From assembly GCA_013152215.1 (NCBI GenBank), contig JAADGT010000010.1:1-12974 (forward strand): a DNA stretch of 12,974 nucleotides. Direction: 5' to 3'. The DNA is from Deltaproteobacteria bacterium. GTDB lineage: Bacteria; Desulfobacterota; Deferrisomatia; Deferrisomatales; Deferrisomataceae. A program made the position numbers and the translations under genes. The notes beneath the pieces were generated by a model. That model worked only from the letters and a program-made list of their open reading frames with translations, did no database searches and was not told where the DNA came from. Positions 1-5,914 of this stretch are shown one piece after another (the first letter of the stretch is position 1; each line of letters begins with the position of its first letter).

Positions 1-126
1 CCTCGGCGTCCTCCAGGGGCATCTCCCCCTTGCGGGGGGTACGGCGGCGAAGAACTCGCACGGCACCTGTAGCGGGAGCACACACTCCCATTCCCTCGTA
101 TAGGTCAAGGAACCGTTCCGAGAACC

Positions 127-903
127 TTACCGCTTTCGGTCGTAGAACTCCTGGAGCCTTTTGTGGACCTCTGAGAAGTCGCCCACGCTGGAGTAGGCGT
201 TCAGGGTCTCCAGCCGCAGGGCATCGTCCAGGGAGCGGCCCACCACGTCCAGGATGGTCTCCTTGGCGGAGCGGATGGCCTGCTGGCTGTTCTCCAGCAG
301 CTGGTTCGCGAGCTCCTCGGCGGCATCCATCAGCCGGTCGTCCGGCACGACCCGGTTGACCAGCCCCAGCCGGTACGCCTCCTCGGCGCTCACCTCCCGG
401 CCGGTCAGGGCGAGGTCCAACGCCACCGCCAGGCCGGCGATCGCCACCAGCCGGACGATCCCGCCGTCGCCCTGGTGCAGGCCCCGGCGCACCTCGAACG
501 AGGCGAACCGGGCCGACTCGGCCGCGATCCGGAAGTCGCACGCCAGGGCGATCTCGAAGCCGCCGCCCACGGCGTACCCGTTCACGGCTGCGATGACGGG
601 TTTGTAGATCCGGTGCTGGCCCCGGGTGATGCCTCCTCCGAACCCCCGCCCCACGTTCCGGCGCAGGTCCATCATGTTGGCGTGGGCCCACTTGGGGAGC
701 CAGGTCTTCAGGTCCGCCCCGGCGCAAAACGCCTTGCCCGCGCCGGTCACGATGGCCACGTCCACGGCGTCGTCGGAGCCGAAGTCGGCCCACGCCTCCC
801 AGAGGGCACCGTCCAGCTCGTCGTCCACGGCGTTGAGGACCTCCGGGCGGTTCAAGGTGATGTAGGCGATCCTGCCGCGCTTCTCGTAGAGGACCTTGCT
901 CAT
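127..903 (-). CDS. Enoyl-CoA hydratase/isomerase (crotonase) family protein, candidate dienoyl-CoA hydratase
   Basis: A 258-residue protein, full length for a crotonase. It has the CoA-binding/oxyanion-hole segment AGADL near residues 61-65 and GYAVGGGFE at 109-117. Both catalytic glutamates of active hydratases are present, E117 in GGGFE and E137 in SFEV, 20 residues apart as in rat mitochondrial hydratase, so it should be a working hydratase. The ATG at 903 is chosen because AGGAG lies 7 nt upstream and the conserved fold begins at SKVLYEKRG; an upstream extension to 960 adds unconserved residues and overlaps the dead toxin gene. It lies on the same strand as the bam operon but about 870 bases beyond bamI. 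By context it may hydrate cyclohexa-1,5-diene-1-carboxyl-CoA (the BamR step) or act in later beta-oxidation. The family is certain; the substrate is inferred. It is too short to be the BamA ring hydrolase. Confidence 0.85.
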   Translation of the reverse strand: MSKVLYEKRGRIAYITLNRPEVLNAVDDELDGALWEAWADFGSDDAVDVAIVTGAGKAFCAGADLKTWLPKWAHANMMDLRRNVGRGFGGGITRGQHRIYKPVIAAVNGYAVGGGFEIALACDFRIAAESARFASFEVRRGLHQGDGGIVRLVAIAGLAVALDLALTGREVSAEEAYRLGLVNRVVPDDRLMDAAEELANQLLENSQQAIRSAKETILDVVGRSLDDALRLETLNAYSSVGDFSEVHKRLQEFYDRKR

Positions 904-956
904 GGCGGGCTCCTGATGGGGGACCTTGCTTGGCGGAAAACCACGCTCCAGGGCGC

Positions 957-1439
957 TCACAACGGGTACAGCGGAACGCCCAAGCGGCGAGCCACGTCCT
1001 CTTGTCGGTGGTCGTACGTGGCCAGCCGGACGTCCTGCCCGCGGCTCCGAAGGAGCTTCTCGGGCCTTCGGCCCGCTGGAAGGCTGGAAAGCTAGAAGGC
1101 CAAAAGGCTAAAACCTCTTTTATCTCTGAGCGTTGCCTGCACCACGACTCGGGGGGCATGGGGCCTGGTGGAGCGCCGGATGCGGCACTCACGCACGGCC
1201 GGAGGCAGGGCCCTTGCCCTCACCGCCCATGAAGTGCGCCCATTTTGTCGCCTGGTCAACAAAAGCGCGGCCACGCTCTCCCGGTGAGTGTCGGTCAACC
1301 CGCGGGCGTGGATGCGGTTCCAGATCTCGTACTCCAAGAGGCGGCTCTAGATGAGGGGCTCGGACCAGAGTCGGCGGGGTGGGTAGCGGTTCTCGGCGAG
1401 GAGGTGTGCCAGGGCCACCGAGGTGTCAAGATAGATCAC
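957..1439 (-). pseudogene. Broken PIN-domain (VapC-like) toxin gene
   Basis: The gene opens with GTG at 1439, overlapping the antitoxin stop as GTGA, the usual coupling in toxin-antitoxin pairs. The first 30 codons read VIYLDTSVALAHLLAE..., a classic PIN-domain start with acidic residue D5. Codon 31 is TAG (1347-1349), where the family continues into SRLLEYEIWNRIHARGLT, which follows in the same frame. That homology fades near 1250. The family's C-terminus reappears at about 1058-957 (LLRSRGQDVRLATYD, then RRLGVPLYPL and stop). The expected middle, with the conserved (T/S)LDALHLA-type stretch and its catalytic aspartate, is missing. In its place are about 190 bases holding a hairpin and an 8-nt repeat array. 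A premature stop plus loss of a catalytic segment means no active toxin is made. Confidence 0.75.
1061..1114. repeat. Hairpin plus 8-nt repeat array, copy 1
   Basis: A perfect 6-bp stem (CGGGCC/GGCCCG, loop TTC) at 1061-1075 runs straight into five 8-nt units from 1075: GCTGGAAG, GCTGGAAA, GCTAGAAG, GCCAAAAG, GCTAAAAC. The first three bases drift unit by unit as GCT, GCT, GCT, GCC, GCT, exactly as in the copy at 4833-4883. About 80 bases further on, CGGCCGGAGGCAGG (1196-1209) also matches the other copy (4954-4967). The array sits where the middle of the PIN-toxin gene should be. This looks like a dispersed intergenic repeat family; its mobility is inferred. Confidence 0.65.
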
Positions 1440-1711
1440 GGGTCGTTCCGGTCCTGGGCCAGCTCTTCTATGATCTCTGACAGAGGGGCGACGGGCCTAC
1501 GCGGGGGCGGTTCGGTGGTCGACAGGCGCACCGGGGTGATCCAACCCTTGCGAACTCCCTCGGCGCACACCCCCTCCTCCTCGGACCGCGGGGGACCGAG
1601 TTCGGCCACCACACGCTCCTCTTCGGTGACGAGCACGATCTCACCGCCGCCCGCGATCCGGAGGTGTTCGCCCAGCCTGTCTTTGAGTCGTTCGATCGGA
1701 ACGGTTCGCAT
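1436..1711 (-). CDS. Phd/YefM-type antitoxin, orphaned
   Basis: A 91-residue protein. Its N-terminal part (MRTVPIERLKDRLGEHLR, then GGGEIVLVTEEERVVAELGPP) is the dimerising, DNA-binding half of type II Phd/YefM antitoxins. The remaining roughly 50 residues, rich in charge and proline and ending APLSEIIEELAQDRNDP, fit the flexible toxin-binding tail. The ATG at 1711 is chosen because the family begins there; no good ribosome-binding site is visible and an upstream TTG at 1747 is an unlikely alternative. The gene begins 60 bases after the bamI stop on the same strand, so it may be read from the bam transcript. Its toxin partner, directly downstream and overlapping, is a pseudogene. It may still autoregulate or neutralise related toxins elsewhere, but that is speculation. 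Confidence 0.75.
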   Translation of the reverse strand: MRTVPIERLKDRLGEHLRIAGGGEIVLVTEEERVVAELGPPRSEEEGVCAEGVRKGWITPVRLSTTEPPPRRPVAPLSEIIEELAQDRNDP

Positions 1712-1771
1712 GGAGACGAAACTATCCGCCAGGGACGCCGCTGTCAAACGGCGCCGCTTCGCGCACGGCCC

Positions 1772-2374
1772 TCAGGCCCGCTGCTCCTCCCGCGGGAACA
1801 GGATCCCCTCCACCAGCACGTAGGCGGCCTGGAGCCAGGAGGTGGGGCACAGGGGGAAGCACTCCTTGCACTTCCAGCACTCCCGGGCCGCGATGTCCGG
1901 GACGAAGGCCACCTCTTTCTTCGTGCCCCGGTTGATGAAGCCCACGGCGTGCTTCTTCTTGACCTCGGCGCAGTAGCGCACGCACAGGCCGCAGTGGATG
2001 CAGAAGGACGACTCCTTGTCGAACCGGTCCTTGTTTGCGCCGTACTCCTCGGCCAAGGCCTTGAGCCGGGGCGCCTCGGGGGCGTGGGCCAGGTACAGCT
2101 CCAGGATCACCCGCCGGATCCGCTCGATCTCGGGGGTGCGGGTGCGCACGGTCAGGCCCTCGGCCACGGGGTAGACGCACGAGACCACGTGCTGCTTGCG
2201 GCCGCCGCGCTCCACCTCCACGGTGCACAGCCGGCAGCTCCCGAAGGGCTCGAGCTTCTCGTGGTGGCACAGGGTGGGGATCGGGATCCCGGCCCCCTGG
2301 GCCGCCTCGAGCACGGTCGCGCCCTCCGGCGCCGTGACCTCCTGGCCGTCGATCTGCAGGCGAACTTCGCTCAT
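1772..2374 (-). CDS. bamI: BamI, NuoG-like iron-sulfur subunit of class II benzoyl-CoA reductase
   Basis: A 200-residue protein resembling only the N-terminal part of NuoG or the HydA/HoxU small subunits. It has a plant-type [2Fe-2S] domain with C36, C47, C50 and C66, then two [4Fe-4S] motifs, C125-x2-C128-x2-C131-x3-C135 and C166-x2-C169-x2-C172-x3-C176. The His-Cys3 cluster motif of NuoG/hydrogenases and the molybdopterin domain are absent, so it can only relay electrons. With BamG and BamH it would form the soluble NADH-dehydrogenase-like module. The ATG at 2374 is preferred because AGAGG lies about 8 nt upstream; an in-frame GTG at 2392 has no such site. It starts 4 nt past the bamH stop, indicating tight coupling. 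It is the last bam gene here. Confidence 0.9.
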   Translation of the reverse strand: MSEVRLQIDGQEVTAPEGATVLEAAQGAGIPIPTLCHHEKLEPFGSCRLCTVEVERGGRKQHVVSCVYPVAEGLTVRTRTPEIERIRRVILELYLAHAPEAPRLKALAEEYGANKDRFDKESSFCIHCGLCVRYCAEVKKKHAVGFINRGTKKEVAFVPDIAARECWKCKECFPLCPTSWLQAAYVLVEGILFPREEQRA

Positions 2375-2378
2375 GTCT

Positions 2379-4298
2379 CTAGCCTCTTGCACGCACGGTC
2401 CGCTGGTCCTCCGGCAACGGCGGGGGGACCGGCTCTCCGGAGATCTTGCGCACGGCGCCGAACCGCTCGGGGCACACCTCCAGGCAGGTTCCGCACTTGG
2501 TGCACAGGTCCTGGTCGATCTGGTGGATCACGTTCTTCGCGCCCGAGATCGCCTCTGCCGGGCACTTGCGGCGGCACCGGCCGCAGGCCCGGCACCTGTC
2601 GGGATCGATGTGGAAGGCGATGAGGTCCTTGCAGGAGAGCGCGGGGCAGCGCTTCTCGCGGATGTGGGCCTCGTACTCGTCCCGGAAGTAGCGCAGGGTG
2701 CTCAGGAAGGGGTTGGGCGCGCTCTTGCCCAGCCCGCACAGGGCCGCCTCCTTGGCCACCACCGACAGGTCCTCGAGGGTCTCCAGGTCGCCCTCGCGGC
2801 CCTCGCCCCGGCAGATGCGGGTGAGGATGGCGAGCATCTGGCGCAGCCCCTCGCGGCAGGGCACGCACTTGCCGCACGACTCGTCGGTGAGGAACTCGAT
2901 GAAGTACCGGGCGACGTCCACCATGCAGGTGTCCTCGTCCATGACGATCATGCCGCCCGAGCCCATCATCGAGCCGGCCTGGGTCAGCTCGTCGAACCCC
3001 ACGGGCAGGTCGAGCATGTCCTCGGGCAGGCACCCGCCCGAGGGGCCGCCGGTCTGCACGGCCTTGAGCCTCTTGCCGCCCGGGATGCCGCCCCCGATCT
3101 TGTAGATGATGTCCCGGAGGGTCATGCCCATGGGCACCTCGACCAGGCCGGTGTTGGTGATCTTGCCCACGATCGAGAAGATCTTGGTGCCCTTGCTGCC
3201 CTCGGTGCCGATGCGGGTGAACCAGTCGGCGCCGTTCTGGATGATCAGGGGCACATTAGCCCAGGTCTCCACGTTGTTGAGCACGGTGGGCCGGTTCCAC
3301 AGCCCCCGCACGTTGGAGCGGATGTACTTGGGCCGAGGCTCGCCCACCCGGCCCTCGATGGCGGTCATGAGCGCGGTGGACTCGCCGCACACGAACGCGC
3401 CCGCGCCCCGGTGCACCTTCACCCGGAACGAGAACCCCGACCCCAGGATGTCGTCGCCCAGGAGCCCCAGCTCCTCGGCCTTCTGGATGGCCAGGGTCAC
3501 GTTCTCCACGGCCAGGGGGTACTCCTGGCGCACGTACACGTACCCCTCGTGGGCCCCCACCGCGTAGGCGCCCAGGATCAGGCCCTCGAGCACGGCGTGG
3601 GGGTTGCCCTCCAAGAGGCTCCGGTCCATGTACGCGCCGGGGTCGCCCTCGTCCGCGTTGACCACCACGTACTTGACCGGGTCCGGGGCGTTGCGGGTGC
3701 CCTCCCACTTGATCCCGGCCGGGAACCCGCCGCCCCCACGGCCCCGCAGGTTGGCCCGCTTGACCTCGTCGAGCACCTGCTCCGGGGTCATCTCCGAGAG
3801 GGCCTTGGCCAGGGCCGAGTACCCGCCGATGGCCACGTAGTCCTCGATGCTCTTGGGGTCGATGCTCCCGTTCGACCCGAACACGATGCGCTGCTGGTAC
3901 TTGTAGAAGGGGATCTCGTCCTCCCGGGCGAGGGGCTCGCCCGAGTCCGGGTCCACGTACAGCAGCCTCTCGACCCGTTCGCCGGCCTTGACGGTCTTCT
4001 CGATGATCTCGGGCACGTCGGCGGCCGTGAGCTGGAAGTAGCAGACCGACTCGGGCTGGATCACGAGGATCGGGCCCCGCTCGCAGAACCCGTGGCACCC
4101 GGTCAGGCGTAGGTGGACCCGGTCGGCCAGGCCCTGCTTTGCGAGCTCCACCCGGACGGCCTCGGCCACGTCGTTGCAGCCGCAGGCGTGGCAGGCGGAG
4201 CCGGCGCACAGGGTGATGCACGGCTGGTCCGGGGCCCGGTCGGCGAGAACGGCCTTCCGGAACGCTTCCAGTTCGGCCGGGGAGTGCAGGCGTTCCAT
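2379..4298 (-). CDS. bamH: BamH, NuoF-like flavin/NAD(H) subunit with extra ferredoxin domains
   Basis: A 639-residue protein with three parts. Residues 25-105 are a thioredoxin-like [2Fe-2S] domain (C31-x4-C36, C68-x3-C72). Residues 140-540 are the NuoF core: glycine-rich nucleotide loop RGRGGGGFPAG at 185-195, flavin-binding region NADEGDPGAYMDR at 214-226, and the N3-type [4Fe-4S] ligands C475, C478, C481 and C521. Residues 565-612 carry two [4Fe-4S] motifs (C569/572/575/579 and C599/602/605/609). The same architecture occurs in NADH-dependent bifurcating hydrogenases (HydB type). In BamH it is the likely site of pyridine-nucleotide exchange; the true acceptor or donor is not settled by sequence. 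The ATG at 4298 has GAGGG about 6 nt upstream, built partly from the bamG stop. The longer open frame to 4535 is out-of-frame bamG and was discarded. Confidence 0.93.
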   Translation of the reverse strand: MERLHSPAELEAFRKAVLADRAPDQPCITLCAGSACHACGCNDVAEAVRVELAKQGLADRVHLRLTGCHGFCERGPILVIQPESVCYFQLTAADVPEIIEKTVKAGERVERLLYVDPDSGEPLAREDEIPFYKYQQRIVFGSNGSIDPKSIEDYVAIGGYSALAKALSEMTPEQVLDEVKRANLRGRGGGGFPAGIKWEGTRNAPDPVKYVVVNADEGDPGAYMDRSLLEGNPHAVLEGLILGAYAVGAHEGYVYVRQEYPLAVENVTLAIQKAEELGLLGDDILGSGFSFRVKVHRGAGAFVCGESTALMTAIEGRVGEPRPKYIRSNVRGLWNRPTVLNNVETWANVPLIIQNGADWFTRIGTEGSKGTKIFSIVGKITNTGLVEVPMGMTLRDIIYKIGGGIPGGKRLKAVQTGGPSGGCLPEDMLDLPVGFDELTQAGSMMGSGGMIVMDEDTCMVDVARYFIEFLTDESCGKCVPCREGLRQMLAILTRICRGEGREGDLETLEDLSVVAKEAALCGLGKSAPNPFLSTLRYFRDEYEAHIREKRCPALSCKDLIAFHIDPDRCRACGRCRRKCPAEAISGAKNVIHQIDQDLCTKCGTCLEVCPERFGAVRKISGEPVPPPLPEDQRTVRARG

Positions 4299-4306
4299 GG
4301 TTTCCC

Positions 4307-4759
4307 TCAGTCGTGGTTCCGAAGGGCCTCCGCCGTTTCGGCAGGGGTCATCTTCCCGTAGGTCTTGCCGTCGATCTCCATGACCGGGCCGAGGGCGCAG
4401 CAGCCCAGGCAGTTGACCGTTTCGAGGCTGAACTTGAGCTCCAGGTCGGTCTCGCCCGGCTTGATGCCGGTGGCCTCCTGCACCGCGTCGAGCACCCGCT
4501 GGGCTCCCCGCACGTGGCAGGCCGTGCCCATGCACACGTGGATGCGGTGCCGGCCCTTGGGAACCGTGCTGAACGCCTTGTAGAACGTGGCGATGTGGAG
4601 GATCCGCGACAGGGGCACCCGGAGCCGTTCGGCGACCCGCTCGAGGGCCTCCTGCGGAAGCCAGTTGTTCTCGGTCTGGATGTCCAGGAGCACCTGGATG
4701 AGGTAGCTCTCGTCCGCTCCGTACCGGTCGATGATCTGATCCACCCGTGCGATGTCCAT
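4307..4759 (-). CDS. bamG: BamG, NuoE-like [2Fe-2S] subunit
   Basis: A 150-residue protein, about NuoE size. The N-terminal helical bundle includes the family segment NNWLPQEAL (31-39) and the ATFYKAF stretch (57-63). A thioredoxin-like [2Fe-2S] domain follows with C76-x4-C81 (CMGTAC) and C117-x3-C121 (CLGCC), all four ligands present. NuoE-type subunits pair with the NuoF flavoprotein, here BamH, which begins 8 nt downstream. The ATG at 4759 is used because AGGGTGG lies 8 nt upstream; the frame is open to 4897, but the extra residues are encoded by the hairpin/repeat region and do not resemble NuoE. A 257-nt gap with repeats and a possible attenuator separates it from bamF, the largest gap in the operon. 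Confidence 0.92.
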   Translation of the reverse strand: MDIARVDQIIDRYGADESYLIQVLLDIQTENNWLPQEALERVAERLRVPLSRILHIATFYKAFSTVPKGRHRIHVCMGTACHVRGAQRVLDAVQEATGIKPGETDLELKFSLETVNCLGCCALGPVMEIDGKTYGKMTPAETAEALRNHD

Positions 4760-4812
4760 GTCGTCGTCCACCCTGTTAAGCCGGCGGTGAAACCGTCGCG
4801 ATCCCCTCCCTG

Positions 4813-4986
4813 CTCGGGAGGGCGAGGGGCCTGCGGGGCCTTCGCCCCGCTGGGCGGCTAGGCTGCTAGGCAGCCAGGCGGCTCTCGGACCCGCCAAATA
4901 ATCGGGGCATGGTCTAGTCTCCAGTTTCTAGTCTCTAGTCTCTGGCCTCTGCCCGGCCGGAGGCAGGTCCCTCGCCCCCTCTCGGG
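4813..4986. repeat. Repeat element with terminal inverted repeats in the bamF-bamG gap (copy 2)
   Basis: The outer arms are imperfect inverted repeats. The left arm (4813-4834) ends GGGCGAGGGGCCTGC and the right arm (4963-4986) begins GCAGGTCCCTCGCCC. Inside lie a GCGGGGC/GCCCCGC hairpin with CTTC loop (4833-4850), an 8-nt array of four units plus a partial one (4849-4883; GCTGGGCG, GCTAGGCT, GCTAGGCA, GCCAGGCG, GCT), an AT-containing spacer, and a 7-nt array (4914-4948). Hairpin, array and the CGGCCGGAGGCAGG block occur in the same order and orientation as in copy 1 near 1061-1209. No coding potential was seen. It could be a MITE-like or REP-like element; the size and arms support that, but no target duplication was identified. 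Confidence 0.5.
4914..4948. repeat. 7-nt tandem repeat, five units
   Basis: Units read CTAGTCT, CCAGTTT, CTAGTCT, CTAGTCT, CTGGCCT in the plus-strand direction, so three of five are identical. It lies inside the larger inverted-repeat element of the bamF-bamG gap. The period matches the array in the bamE-bamF gap, but the unit sequence differs. Confidence 0.75.
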
Positions 4987-5012
4987 AAAAACGCGCCCGG
5001 TTTGTTGCCGGG
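4987..5012 (-). terminator. Weak intrinsic terminator or attenuator after bamF
   Basis: Read on the minus strand, five bases after the bamF stop, CCCGG and CCGGG form a 5-bp stem with a 7-nt loop (CAACAAA). CGCG and five T residues follow. The stem is short and four bases separate it from the T run, so partial termination is more plausible than a full stop. It divides the operon between bamBCDEF and bamGHI. Confidence 0.35.
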
Positions 5013-5016
5013 TTGC

Positions 5017-5787
5017 TCATTCGACGGATCCCAGTGCGTACCGCTTCTGGGAGAGGTCGTACCGGATCACCCCCCGGGCCACCGCCGCGGCCAGGTACCG
5101 GGACGCCTCGGAGGGGCTCAGGCCCAGGCGCTCCGCGATCTCTGCCGTGGCGAGCGGCGAGGCGCGAAGGAGCAAGGCCACCCGGGCCATGATCCACTTC
5201 TCCACCACCGCCTCGTCGATGACCCGGTCCACGTCGCCGCTTGCGAAGAACGCGTCGTAGGCCTCCGGAGACGGCAGCCCCGGGTTGAGCTTCTCCGCCA
5301 GGATCATCCGCAGGTACGGCACGATCGACTCCAGCGCGTCGAGGCCGTTGCGCAGGCGGTCCGGGTCAATCCCCTCGCTCCGGCCCAGGGGGCCCAGCTC
5401 GCGGACCTGCGCGGTGAAGGCGTCGGTGGCCTCGGCGAACCGCGCGCCCTCGCCGCTGGAGAGGAACTCGATCCCGACCCGCCGCGGGTCGAGGCCCAGG
5501 CGCTCGAGGAGCCGCTTGCAGAGGTGGGTGAGCCTCAGCGCGTGGAAGTTCCCGTGGGTGGTGTAGTTGCACTCGCCGAGGCGGCACCCCACGATGAACA
5601 CCCCGTCCGCGCCCTTGGAGAACGCCCGGAGCACGAACCCGAGGTCCACGCGTCCCGTGCACATCACGCGCACGAGCCGAATGTCAGCCTTGTACTGTAG
5701 CCTGGAAACTCCGGCTAGGTCCGCAGACCCGTAGCCTCACCAGTGGCAGACGAAACCCAGGATCTTCGCTTGATACTCCTGAGCCAT
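5017..5787 (-). CDS. bamF: BamF, MvhD-like selenoprotein with C-terminal winged-helix-like extension
   Basis: A 256-residue product when the in-frame TGA at 5737-5739 (codon 17) is read as selenocysteine. The N-terminus is MAQEYQAKILGFVCHWU, then GYGSADLAGVSRLQYKADI, the MvhD/FlpD-type start in which CxWC or CxWU holds a metal-site ligand. Further conserved cysteines are C43 (RVMCTGRVD), C68 and C73 (GCRLGEC). In methanogen Mvh-Hdr complexes MvhD passes electrons from the hydrogenase to HdrA; here it would link the NuoEFG-like module to BamE. The ATG at 5787 has a perfect AAGGAGG 6 nt upstream. The GTG at codon 39 that a standard caller would use would discard U17. Residues about 203-253 (MARVALLLRAS...ATAEIAERLGLSPSEASRYL) resemble a winged helix-turn-helix. 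BamF is, as I recall, described as a selenocysteine protein in Geobacter. Confidence 0.92.
5698..5739 (-). promoter_or_regulatory. Sec UGA codon and candidate SECIS hairpins in bamF
   Basis: The UGA is at 5737-5739. Two hairpins follow that share one strand. Hairpin A (5736-5713) pairs GGCUA with UAGCC and, above a CG bulge, GGUC with GACC around a UGCG loop. Hairpin B (5717-5698) pairs the same UAGCC with a second downstream GGCUA, then GG with CC past a bulged A, around loop AGUUU. B has a G at the second loop position and places its loop about 27-31 nt after the UGA, closer to the usual bacterial SECIS spacing; A begins directly after the UGA. Which one SelB binds cannot be settled here. 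Confidence 0.65.
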
Positions 5788-5793
5788 GCTCGT

Positions 5794-5800
5794 CCTCCTT
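5794..5800 (-). promoter_or_regulatory. Strong ribosome-binding site fixing the bamF start
   Basis: On the minus strand this reads AAGGAGG, a full match to the anti-Shine-Dalgarno sequence, 6 nt before ATG 5787. It is the best such site in the operon. It supports the start upstream of the UGA rather than the GTG at 5673. Confidence 0.8.
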
Positions 5801-5807
5801 GTGAAAT

Positions 5808-5914
5808 CGGTCGTCAGTCGTCGGTGGTCAGTCGTCGGTCGTCGGTCACCCGTCACCCGTCACTCGTCACCCGTCACTTGTCACTTGTCACCGGGTCACC
5901 CGTCACCGGCTCAC
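5808..5914. repeat. Degenerate 7-nt repeat array filling the bamE-bamF gap
   Basis: About 15 units in the plus-strand direction. The first five vary around CGGTCGT/CAGTCGT; the rest are NNGTCAC (CCGTCAC, TCGTCAC, TTGTCAC), with two 8-nt units near the bamE end (CGGGTCAC, CGGCTCAC). The array starts 8 bases from the bamF ribosome-binding site, and its last unit contains the TCA that is the bamE stop codon on the other strand, so the array is essentially the whole intergenic region. In RNA it would read as GUGAC-type repeats. No spacers exist, so it is not CRISPR. Confidence 0.8.

Noticed and set aside
1..126. Start of another minus-strand gene at the left edge (ATG at 91)
   Set aside because: About 30 codons are open to the edge, but there is no properly spaced ribosome-binding site and no recognisable protein sequence, so it cannot be supported.
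1092..1337. 81-codon minus-strand frame as a gene
   Set aside because: Its first residues are the PIN-toxin fragment after the premature TAG, and the rest is repeat and decay sequence.
1748..1774. Read-through of the bamI UGA into the antitoxin frame, which is in the same phase
   Set aside because: The residues after the UGA (GPCAKRRR...) resemble no BamI extension. All three cluster motifs of BamI lie upstream, and no conserved motif spans the codon.
4299..4535. N-terminal extension of bamH to 4535
   Set aside because: It overlaps bamG out of frame and encodes Arg/Gly-rich shadow sequence. The ATG at 4298 has a good ribosome-binding site.
5808..5914. CRISPR array
   Set aside because: Units of 7 nt are contiguous with no spacers, and no cas genes are nearby.
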